From the NCBI GenBank assembly GCA_963824215.1, contig CAWGOE010000004.1, forward strand, positions 744,001 through 808,000: a stretch of 64,000 nucleotides of DNA, given 5' to 3'. Below the pieces are notes generated by a model. The model made no database searches. It was not told where the DNA came from and saw only the letters and a program-made list of their open reading frames with translations. This document shows, in pieces, positions 18,426 to 25,512 of this stretch. Within the stretch, counting starts at the first letter, position 1. Each line of letters opens with the position of its first letter. Source of the stretch: VRUE01 sp963824215. Its GTDB lineage: Bacteria > Actinomycetota > Thermoleophilia > Solirubrobacterales > 70-9. A program made the translations under genes and the position numbers.

Positions 18426-18850
18426 ACCAGGTAGACGAGACCTCGGAACCAGGTCGTGGTTCGTCGTATGCGCCAGCGAAGTATCGGGCCAAAAGGAAAG
18501 CTCGCCATGTGGTCCCGGCCGAGGACATCCCAGTGGGTGAGCTTGAGTCGCACTATGAGCGCCTTTGCAGAGCGGGAGGTGGCTTTTACTGGAAGCCGTT
18601 TTTCCTCGGGCTAGCCGTTCTCCTCGCCGGTGGCATTGTCGGTTCGATCTTTGCCGGACCTGGCTGGACGCCCCTCGCAAAGTGGTCTGTCGCTCTCATC
18701 TTTCTGTGTTTGCTTGCGTGGAGAGCGGTGGACGAAACCGAAAGTGAAGACATCAAAGCTATTCGTGAGGACTACAAAAAGACCATCCTCGACAGCATTG
18801 AACTTGTTCCCGCCGAAGAACCGTCCGAATCAATTAGAAGCGGAAGCTGA
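18422..18850 (+). CDS. Hypothetical membrane protein
   Basis: This 142-aa protein has a charged N-terminal 55 residues, two hydrophobic segments (FFLGLAVLLAGGIVGSIFAG and WSVALIFLCLLAW), then an acidic tail. It is translationally coupled to the zinc-ribbon gene upstream (4-base overlap), suggesting a two-component module. Its last 21 bases overlap the converging transposase gene, so the transposase end may have trimmed or replaced the original C-terminus. No family recognised. Confidence 0.55.
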   Translation: MNQVDETSEPGRGSSYAPAKYRAKRKARHVVPAEDIPVGELESHYERLCRAGGGFYWKPFFLGLAVLLAGGIVGSIFAGPGWTPLAKWSVALIFLCLLAWRAVDETESEDIKAIREDYKKTILDSIELVPAEEPSESIRSGS

Positions 18851-19750
18851 GCCGTTAATCAGCTCCGCATAAGGCAAAATCTCGCCCTCGATCATCCGCA
18901 GCAGCGTGTCTCGGAAGAGATAGGGGTTGTCGCGGTTATTGAAGCGAAAGGCCATCTCGTCCAGGTAGGCCGGCAGGTGCTTGGCCGATAGCTGGTGGTA
19001 GGTCCCGACCACGGAGCGCTTGAGCAAGCTCCAGACGCCCTCGATCGTGTTCGTGTGGACGATGCCGCGAACCCACTCTTCCTCGCGGTGGTTGACTTTG
19101 CGGTGCTTGGTGTTCCAGTCGGTCATCTCGCCCCAACTGGAATCCGAGTCCGTGAAGATCATCTTGGCCCGGTCGTGAACCGTGTCTTTGACGAAGCCCC
19201 GGTAGGAAACTTTGGACTCGCGTCCCGGCCCCTTGCGGACCTCAAGGCGAAGGTCGCCGTCGCGCTGTATCGCGCCAAGCACCATCGACTTGTTGTCTTT
19301 GGCTTTGCCCTTGGAGCGCCGGTACTTCCCGCCGATCCAAGTCTCATCAATCTCCACGATCCCTCGCAGCGGGACTGGCGAGTCTTCCTCCATCGCCGAG
19401 CGGATGCGATGGCCCAGATACCAGGCCGTCTTGTAGCTGATGCCCAAGGTGCGTTGAAGTTGCTTGCCGCTGATCCCCTTCTTGGACTCCCCGATCAGAT
19501 AGATCGCGAGGAACCACTTCCAGAGGGGCAAATGGGAATCGTGGAAGACCGTCCCCGCCGTGACCGAGAATTGGTAGCGGCATGAAGTCCCGTTGCACTC
19601 CCACTGGCTGCGCTTCTCGATCCTTGAGACGGACTTGTCCCCACAACGCGGGCACCGGACCCCGTTCGGCCAGCGCAGGTCTTCAAGATATTCCCGGCAC
19701 TTGTCCTCAGAGCGGAACTGCTCGATCAGATCAGGAAGGTTCATAGCCAT
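18830..19750 (-). CDS. IS1595-family (ISXO2-like) transposase
   Basis: This 306-aa transposase is of normal length. The N-terminal Zn_Tnp_IS1595 domain has CPRCGDKSVSRIEKRSQWEC plus a following Cys. An HTH-like stretch (ISGKQLQRTLGISYKTAWYL) follows. The DDE-type catalytic core has Asp in VEIDETWIGGKY, Asp in IFTDSDSSWG, and the acidic residue in HTNTIEGVWSLLKR. The frame looks intact. I could not find terminal inverted repeats or a target duplication around it, so the element's ends are undefined. A 42-aa gene diverges from its start, overlapping by 2 bases. Confidence 0.9.
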   Translation of the reverse strand: MAMNLPDLIEQFRSEDKCREYLEDLRWPNGVRCPRCGDKSVSRIEKRSQWECNGTSCRYQFSVTAGTVFHDSHLPLWKWFLAIYLIGESKKGISGKQLQRTLGISYKTAWYLGHRIRSAMEEDSPVPLRGIVEIDETWIGGKYRRSKGKAKDNKSMVLGAIQRDGDLRLEVRKGPGRESKVSYRGFVKDTVHDRAKMIFTDSDSSWGEMTDWNTKHRKVNHREEEWVRGIVHTNTIEGVWSLLKRSVVGTYHQLSAKHLPAYLDEMAFRFNNRDNPYLFRDTLLRMIEGEILPYAELINGSASASN

Positions 19751-19877
19751 GCCCCGCAGGAAGAAGAAAGCGCGAGAGCTGACCGACGAGGAGACGATGA
19801 AGAAATTGTTCCCGAAAAAGGTCCGCGAGACTGCGAAGAAAACCGCGCTAGAGAGCCGAAAACCATCCTCTAAATAA
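19749..19877 (+). CDS. Small basic protein divergent from the transposase
   Basis: This 42-aa, lysine/arginine-rich protein begins MPRRKKKARELTDEETMKKL and continues with FPKKVRETAKKTAL; about one third of residues are basic. The ATG at 19749 overlaps the complementary transposase start (ATG at 19750), so the two genes share a start region on opposite strands. The helical LTDEE-x4-LFPKKV core looks like a conserved small-protein motif. It may be an accessory or control protein of the IS element, or a remnant of a host gene. Function is not known. Confidence 0.5.
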   Translation: MPRRKKKARELTDEETMKKLFPKKVRETAKKTALESRKPSSK

Positions 19878-19883
19878 TATCTT

Positions 19884-19898
19884 GGGCGTCGGACGCCC
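19884..19898. promoter_or_regulatory. Short perfect palindrome in the island
   Basis: GGGCGTC and GACGCCC (19884-19890, 19892-19898) flank one base, just after the 42-aa gene and before the stop of the converging membrane protein gene. It could be a short terminator stem or a protein-binding site. No U-run follows in either direction. Confidence 0.3.
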
Positions 19899-19916
19899 TG
19901 TATGAACTAGATAGAT

Positions 19917-21014
19917 TTACGCTTGAGGAACGTTGAGTCGATGCCTTGCGGCGGCCAACCCCTCAAGACTGGCTTCGACCACTCTCTTGGGACCGCTGCG
20001 TTCGAAGTTCGCGAGGTCCAGCATCTTCGCGGCGGTTGAGCGCTTGTCCTGGGAGGGGTCTGCATTGCGCGCCCTCTGAGCCTCGCGCTCTTGCTTGAGA
20101 TAGCCGTTGAAGCCATCCCGGAAATCAGTAAGGAGCGCGGGATGCCGTTCGATAAGCAGTTCCCTGATGCCCTGGGTGAAGGCATCCGCTTTGTCCCACC
20201 ATTCGTCCGGAGCATCGCCGCCCTCCAGTTTCCAGCCCCCATTGGCTTTCGTTGGCTCGACCGGCACCGACAGCTCACCCACGAGGTCGATTCCCTCGTG
20301 CATGAGAGAGTCAAGCGGTTCTGCCAAGTCGGGAGACGGTGGAGTCTCCAGCGCGCTGGGGGTCTCGTAGGAAAAAAGACCGGCCGCTTGGTTGTCGCGG
20401 CGCTGCGCTCTCGCGGTACGGACCTCTGCCGCGCTGGCTCGAATCGCGTCGGGGGGGAGGTTGACGGCGAGAGAGCAAAGAAACTGGCCCTCGGACTCAA
20501 GGCAATCAAGGTCATCTCCGCCGGTAGCTGAGCCCCTGAACGCAGCCCTCTGAGCGGAGCCGAGGACCGCAGCGATGAAGGCAGTCGTCTTCGCCCGCCA
20601 ATCGGGCAGCATCGTCTTGACGACCGCACTATCAACTGCGGTGTGCGGCGGCTCTGCGCGAAGGATCTTCGCCATATGAAGGGTCTCTTCGTAGGCAAAC
20701 GCAATCTCGCCCTCAACGTCAATGAAAACGCGGGGTCGAAGTCGCGTCTCATCAGACTGCGCTCGGCCCGCTGAAGGGGTCGTCGGCCCTTCCAAAGAGC
20801 GCTGGCGCACAGCAACGATCGCCACAAAGGCCATGCCGAGCGTCGCTAAGCCAATGGCTACCCAAAAGAGGGTTGGTTGGTCGAGAATCCAACCCACGAC
20901 GGCGGTCAGCACAGCGATGCCAATAGGGATAGCGGCAACCAGGAGGGTGACGTTGCCCAAGGTCGACAGCGCTGGATGGCTGAGGAATCGCCAGATCGCG
21001 CGCGCTGCCCGCAT
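19917..21014 (-). CDS. Hypothetical membrane-anchored protein
   Basis: This 365-aa protein has two N-terminal transmembrane helices (VTLLVAAIPIGIAVLTAVVGWIL-type and FWVAIGLATLGMAFVAIVAV, residues about 22-68), then a soluble domain of about 290 residues without recognised motifs. It contains an acidic central region and a charged C-terminal segment. Base composition is closer to the island genes than to the core genes. It may be a membrane sensor or phage-resistance accessory protein, but nothing in the sequence proves this. Confidence 0.6.
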   Translation of the reverse strand: MRAARAIWRFLSHPALSTLGNVTLLVAAIPIGIAVLTAVVGWILDQPTLFWVAIGLATLGMAFVAIVAVRQRSLEGPTTPSAGRAQSDETRLRPRVFIDVEGEIAFAYEETLHMAKILRAEPPHTAVDSAVVKTMLPDWRAKTTAFIAAVLGSAQRAAFRGSATGGDDLDCLESEGQFLCSLAVNLPPDAIRASAAEVRTARAQRRDNQAAGLFSYETPSALETPPSPDLAEPLDSLMHEGIDLVGELSVPVEPTKANGGWKLEGGDAPDEWWDKADAFTQGIRELLIERHPALLTDFRDGFNGYLKQEREAQRARNADPSQDKRSTAAKMLDLANFERSGPKRVVEASLEGLAAARHRLNVPQA

Positions 21015-21150
21015 GGCACGAAGTCTAGGCCCGCGGTCGGCGCTAGCCCTGCGTCAAGTACACAATCCCCTCAGTTCGCACTTTCCTCTGCCGGGTAGCA
21101 AGGCTTCCCGTGTAGCGCTAAAGTTTCGGCCAGTTTGGTGGTATTCACAG

Positions 21151-21187
21151 AACGGCCCCGGGAGTCTCCCCGGGGCCGTTTCTTTTG
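21151..21187 (+). terminator. Rho-independent terminator, rightward
   Basis: A 12-bp perfect stem (21151-21162 with 21169-21180, arm AACGGCCCCGGG) and a 6-base loop are followed by TCTTTT on the plus strand. No plus-strand gene ends just before it, so it may end an unannotated small transcript or insulate the gat operon from the island. Confidence 0.8.
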
Positions 21188-21267
21188 CGTCGTGTCCCCT
21201 GACGGCCCGTTAGGTCGCATTTTCAGCTCCAACTCTGGCTGCCCGCAGTGTCGCTCTTGTGGGCTGC

Positions 21268-21327
21268 GGTCCGGGGAGGTCTCGACGGAGCCTCCCCGCT
21301 GTTGCTCCGGCGAGGCCTCCCCGGACC
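21268..21327 (-). terminator. GC-rich nested stem after gatB
   Basis: Outer arms of 12 bases (21268-21279 and 21316-21327, GGTCCGGGGAGG) enclose a second 6-bp stem (21286-21291 and 21304-21309). It begins 9 bases after the gatB stop on the minus strand. There is no U-run, so it may be a U-less terminator or an mRNA 3'-end stabiliser. Confidence 0.4.
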
Positions 21328-21335
21328 GGAGTCGG

Positions 21336-22772
21336 TTAAAGCCCGAGCTGCTGGCGGATCAGGCGGTTGACCTCGCCGCCGTCGGCGCGACCCTTGGTCT
21401 CCTTCATCACGGCGCCGACGATCGCGCCGATCGCCTTCTGGTTGCCCGAGCGGATTTGCTCGGCGGCCGCCGGGTTGGCCTCGACGGCCGCAGCGACGAT
21501 CGCCTCCAGCTCGCCGCTGTCAGAGATTTGGGCTAGGCCCTCGCGCTCGACGATGGCTGCCGGCTCACCGCCCTCCGCGACCATGGCTGCGAGCACCTGC
21601 TTGCCGCTGCCGTGGGAGATCTTCTTCTCCTGGACCATGACAGCGAGCGCCGCAAGCGCCTCTGGCTCGACCTTCGATTCGGCCGCTCCATCGCCATCCG
21701 CCTGGCGCAGCGCCGCCGCCAGCTCGCCGGTGACCCAGTTGGCGAGGATGCGAGGCTCGACCTCGCCGGCGGCGGTCGCCGCCCGCTCGAAGTAGTCGGC
21801 CGTCTCCGGGTCGGCTGCCAGCAAGACGGCGGCGTCTTCAGGCAGCCCCATCGACTCGCGGTAGCGCTGCATCCTCGCCTCTGGAAGCTCCGGCAGCGAC
21901 TCGCGCGCCTCGCGCAGCATCGCCTCGGTCGGCGCCAGCGGCACCAGATCGGGCTCGGGGAAATAGCGGTAGTCGTGCGCTTCCTCCTTGGATCGCAGGG
22001 GCGTCAGCGAGCCGTCCTCGGGATGGAAGTGAAGGGTCTCCTGGGTGACGCTCTCCCCCGCCTCGATCAGGTTGCGCTGGCGTGCCAGCTCAGCCTCGAT
22101 CCCCCGTTCGAGGAAGCGGAAGCTGTTCATGTTCTTCAGCTCGGTCTTGACGCCCAGCTGCTCACTGCCGACCGGGCGCACCGAGACGTTGCCATCGACC
22201 CGCAGGCTGCCCTCCTCCATGTTCACGTCGGAGACGCCGAGTTGCCGAACAGTGGTGCGCAGCAGCCGCGCCCAGGCGCCAGCTTCGGCGGCGCTGCGCA
22301 GGTCGGGCTCGGTGACGATCTCTACCAGCGGCGTGCCGCCGCGGTTGAAATCGACCAGGGAGGCGCCGGAGCCGTGGATACGACCCGACTCGCCGAGGTG
22401 AATCGTCTTGGCCGCGTCCTCCTCAAGGTGGGCGCGGTGAATGCGGATCCCCCCGAGCGTGCCGTTGACCGCTAGCGGTTCGTCGTACTGACTGATTTGG
22501 TAGGCCTTCGGGTTGTCGGGATAGAAGTAGTTCTTACGGTGGAAGGTCGAGCGGCCGGCCACTTCGCAGTCGAGCGCCGCGGCGATCTTCAGCCCGCAGC
22601 GGATCGCCTCTTCGTTGGGAACCGGCAGGACACCGGGATGGGCAAGGCAGACGGGGCAGGTGTGGACGTTGGGCTCGTCGCCGAAAGAGAGCTCACAGCC
22701 ACAGAACATCTTCGTGCGGGTCGAGAGCTGGACATGGATCTCCAGCCCGATCACTGCCTCCAGCTCAGCCAC
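21336..22772 (-). CDS. gatB: Asp/Glu-tRNA amidotransferase subunit B
   Basis: This is the tRNA-binding kinase/amidation subunit of GatCAB, about 478 aa from GTG 22772. It shows the family opening AVIGLEIHVQL, the zinc cluster CGC...CPVCLAHPG, FHRKNYFYPDNPKAYQISQYD, and the C-terminal YqeY-like tail domain (QAIGAIVGAVMKETKG-type). GTG at 22772 was chosen because it directly precedes the conserved AELEAVIGLEIH and overlaps the gatA stop by 8 bases, the usual gatA-gatB coupling. The longer in-frame version would run far into gatA. Confidence 0.93.
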   Translation of the reverse strand: MAELEAVIGLEIHVQLSTRTKMFCGCELSFGDEPNVHTCPVCLAHPGVLPVPNEEAIRCGLKIAAALDCEVAGRSTFHRKNYFYPDNPKAYQISQYDEPLAVNGTLGGIRIHRAHLEEDAAKTIHLGESGRIHGSGASLVDFNRGGTPLVEIVTEPDLRSAAEAGAWARLLRTTVRQLGVSDVNMEEGSLRVDGNVSVRPVGSEQLGVKTELKNMNSFRFLERGIEAELARQRNLIEAGESVTQETLHFHPEDGSLTPLRSKEEAHDYRYFPEPDLVPLAPTEAMLREARESLPELPEARMQRYRESMGLPEDAAVLLAADPETADYFERAATAAGEVEPRILANWVTGELAAALRQADGDGAAESKVEPEALAALAVMVQEKKISHGSGKQVLAAMVAEGGEPAAIVEREGLAQISDSGELEAIVAAAVEANPAAAEQIRSGNQKAIGAIVGAVMKETKGRADGGEVNRLIRQQLGL

Positions 22773-24205
22773 GGCCGTTCTCTTTCGGCCTGGCGTCGAA
22801 CCCGATCGCCTGCTCCAACGCATATGCGGCGTCGAGCAGGCGTTGCTCGGCGAACGCCGGTGCGGCGATCTGGAAGCCGACTGGTAGTTGGGGGCCGCCG
22901 CCCTCTGGCTCGGCAAGACCCGCCGGAATCGAGATCGCCGGAATTCCGGCCAGGCTCATCGGCACCGTGAAGAAGTCGTTCATGTACATCGCCAGCGGGT
23001 CGGCGGTCTTCTCACCCAGGCCGAACGCAACCGAGGGCGAGGTCGGCGTGACGACGAAGTCGAAGCTGGCGAACGCGGCCGAGAAGTCCTCGGCGATCTT
23101 CGTCCGTACCTTCTGCGCTCGGCCGTAGTAGGCGTCGTAGTAGCCGGAGGAGAGGGCGTAAGTGCCGAGCATGATGCGCCGCTTGACCTCGTCGCCGAAA
23201 CCGGCGGCGCGGGTTGATTCGTACATCTCGACCACGTCTCCCTCGCCTTCAGTCCGCATCCCATAGCGAACTCCGTCGTAGCGGGCGAGGTTCGACGAGG
23301 CCTCCGCCGGGGCGATCACGTAGTAGGCGGAGATACCGTGCTCGGCATGCGGCAGGGGCACCTCGGCGATCTCGCCACCGAGCCCCTCAATCCGCTTCAA
23401 GGTCGCCTCGAAGACCTCGCGAACGCCGGGCTCAATCGCGTCGTGGGCGAGCTCGGCGGGAACCGCAAAGCGCAGGCCGCCGAGGTCCTCACGGCTAGGC
23501 GCCTTGACCCCGCTTTCGATCCCGACCGAAGTCGAGTCGCAGGGGTCGTGCCCCTGCATGGCATCGAGCAGCAGGGCGGCATCGGTGACATCGCGCGTCA
23601 GCGGCCCGCACTGGTCGAGCGAAGAGGCGAAGGCAATCATCCCGTAGCGGGAGATCGCACCGTAGGTCGGCTTCAGCCCAACGATTCCGCAAAGCGAAGC
23701 GGGCTGGCGAATCGAGCCGCCGGTATCGGTGCCGATTGCGCAGGGGGCGAGGCCGGCGGCAACGACCGCGGCTGAGCCGCCAGAGGAGCCGCCGGGAACC
23801 CGCTCGCGATCCCAGGGATTGCGCACCGGGCCGTAAGCAGAGTTCTCGTTCGAGGACCCCATCGCGAACTCGTCCATGTTGGTCTTGCCAAGCACCCCGG
23901 CGCCGGCCTCGCCGAGCCGGCGTACCGCGGTGGCCGTGTACAGCGGCAAATGTCCCTCGAGCATGCGCGAACCGGCCGTCGTCTGCACCCCTTCGGTGCA
24001 GAAGAGGTCCTTGACCGCCACCGGAATCCCGGCAAGCGGACCGTCATCGCCGCCCACCCCCTCCTCGGCTCGCCACAGATAGGCGTTGAGCTCGTCCCCT
24101 GCCGCTACCTGCCGCCAGGCCTCGAAATACTCCTCGCGCGAGAGCTCCCCCTGCATTGATCTTCGCTGCCGCTGCCGCGACGCTCAGCTCGAGCAACTCA
24201 GTCAT
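22765..24205 (-). CDS. gatA: Asp/Glu-tRNA amidotransferase subunit A, frameshifted at its N-terminus
   Basis: This is the amidase subunit that frees ammonia from Gln/Asn for GatCAB. Catalytic features are intact: Lys in VAVKDLFC and the Ser residues in GGSSGGSAAVVAAG and GTDTGGSIRQPAS. The natural start is ATG 24205, overlapping the gatC stop (TGATG) and encoding MTELLELSVAAAAAKINAG. That frame is one base out of register with the rest. Removing one G from the G5 run (C5 at 24147-24151 on the plus strand) joins it to ELSREEYFEAW. As sequenced, an intact frame exists only from ATG 24156 (463 aa), lacking about 17 N-terminal residues. Sequence error is the likeliest cause. Confidence 0.88.
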
Positions 24206-24495
24206 CAGGCCTCGGCCTGCGGCGAGGGGACCCGGAAAGCCCCATCGGCCGGGTCGGGCGCCTGCTCCAGCACGGCCTCCCTCGGCCAGCTGGGCCGCGG
24301 CTCATCCGGCCGCAGCACGTTCTCCAGATCGACGACATGGGAGGTTGGCGGTACATCGTCGAGCTTGAGCTCGCCGATCCGGTCGACGTGCTCGAGGATG
24401 CCCGAGAGCTCGCCGGCCATCTTCTCCATCTCGGCCTCCGACAGCCGCAGCCGGGCCAGCTTGGCGACGTGAAGTACCTGCTCCCGCTCGATCAC
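24205..24495 (-). CDS. gatC: Asp/Glu-tRNA amidotransferase subunit C
   Basis: This 96-aa protein is the small wrap-around subunit that holds GatA to GatB. It has the family opening VLHVAKLARLRLSEAEMEKMAGELSGILEHVD and the mid-region DDVPPTSHV, and ends after FRVPSP. It is the first gene of a gatC-gatA-gatB operon, with TGATG coupling to gatA. Length and order are typical. Confidence 0.95.
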   Translation of the reverse strand: MIEREQVLHVAKLARLRLSEAEMEKMAGELSGILEHVDRIGELKLDDVPPTSHVVDLENVLRPDEPRPSWPREAVLEQAPDPADGAFRVPSPQAEA

Positions 24496-24538
24496 GCGCG
24501 TGATTCTAGGGCCGCAGCCGCTCCAGCGCGGCGGCTGG

Positions 24539-24925
24539 CTAAGGCGCGGTGACGGTTCGCGAACGAGCGCCGAAGCATTCCACCGGCCGGCTGGGCAGGT
24601 GATAGCTCGATACCTCGGCGTAGATCCTCTCGCCGCGCAGGGCCGAAGGTGACTTCATGTGCCATTCGTTGGCGTAAGGGGTGAGGCGCGCGACAACCTT
24701 GTCCTTCCCCGGCATGACCTTCCTGATCCGCACCGTGCTCAGTTCGCAGAACTGACCTGGAGCATCCGAGCTGATCGCGCCGTCGATCCTGTGGGCGGCG
24801 CGATCCACCGTGATCGTCAGCGTGACCGCGTAGGTGTGGGTGGTCTCACCAAAAGCGGTTGGCACCATCACGAGGATCGCCGCTACCCCGGCGACGAGTA
24901 CTCCTAGCAATCTCGCTCTTCCCAC
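24539..24925 (-). CDS. Small secreted protein of unknown function
   Basis: This protein of about 128 aa has a signal peptide (ARLLGVLVAGVAAILVMVPTAFG-type, positively charged start GRAR) and a mature beta-rich domain (THTYAVTLTITVDRAAHRIDGAISSD). Two cysteines remain after cleavage. I chose GTG 24925 because it places the charged residues directly before the hydrophobic core. ATG 24976 is in frame and would add 17 residues with two further cysteines. No family recognised. Confidence 0.55.
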   Translation of the reverse strand: MGRARLLGVLVAGVAAILVMVPTAFGETTHTYAVTLTITVDRAAHRIDGAISSDAPGQFCELSTVRIRKVMPGKDKVVARLTPYANEWHMKSPSALRGERIYAEVSSYHLPSRPVECFGARSRTVTAP

Positions 24926-25008
24926 CGATCCAAGGTAGCAGCAGGTATCGCACTCCAAATCAATCTGCCGCCACACTGGCTACCCAGCCAGTTAGAGTGC
25001 CGCCGACT

Positions 25009-25452
25009 ATGCGGGGAGAAAAAGCAGAGGCGTTCGTAGTCCTGAGCTTGCGCCTGATGGCGACCAGCTTCGCTGTCGTCGGCATCCTCTTCATCGCCGT
25101 TCCCAGCGGCGTCCTCGACGTCATCTCCGACCTCGGTGACGCGATCGGCAGCTTCCCCCGCGCCCCACACACCGAGGAGAAGCTCTGGCTGGCCCTTGCC
25201 TTCGCCTACATGGTGGTGATCACCGGCATCTGTCTGGTCGCCCAAGCGGACGTCGTCCGCTACCGGCCGCTGCTGCTGGTGCTGGCCGCCGGCAAGACCG
25301 CCTCCTCGCTCGGCTCGCTCGGCTTCTTCATCTTCGACCAGGACGTCTTCATCTATTTGCTCAACTTCCTTGTTGACGGCTTCCTGGCGCTCGCGGCGCT
25401 CTGGCTCTGGTCGCTGAGCGGCCGGATCGAACGCCACGCCGCGCCCGGCTGA
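25009..25452 (+). CDS. Four-helix membrane protein
   Basis: This protein of about 147 aa has four hydrophobic segments (residues about 10-33, 58-78, 85-105 and 112-135: LMATSFAVVGILFIAV, LALAFAYMVVITGICLVA, LLLVLAAGKTASSLGSLGFFIF, YLLNFLVDGFLALAALWLW). The ATG at 25009 directly precedes the first charged turn. It is divergent from the secreted protein gene and 60 bases before the GMC oxidoreductase, with which it may be co-transcribed. Function unknown. Confidence 0.65.
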   Translation: MRGEKAEAFVVLSLRLMATSFAVVGILFIAVPSGVLDVISDLGDAIGSFPRAPHTEEKLWLALAFAYMVVITGICLVAQADVVRYRPLLLVLAAGKTASSLGSLGFFIFDQDVFIYLLNFLVDGFLALAALWLWSLSGRIERHAAPG

Positions 25453-25512
25453 AAGCGCCCGCCGGGGTTATCGGCCGCCGAGCAACGCACTCTCAGCTCA
25501 ATCTGTGAAGCG

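Larger units (their letters stand above)
21015..21335. other. Intergenic region between island and gatB
   Basis: No gene is supported here. It holds an intrinsic terminator facing right (21151-21187) and a large GC-rich inverted repeat (21268-21327) just after the gatB stop. The left half, 21015-21150, has no convincing frame or tRNA fold, although a plus-strand transcript should end at the terminator. Confidence 0.5.

Noticed and set aside
18800..19930. A complete IS1595 element with inverted ends and target duplication
   Set aside because: The transposase is clear, but I could not find matching terminal repeats or a duplicated target on either side, so only the gene is annotated.
21030..21150. 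A tRNA or integration site at the right edge of the island
   Set aside because: No cloverleaf with a TTCGA T-loop could be built, and no direct repeat matching the left edge was found.
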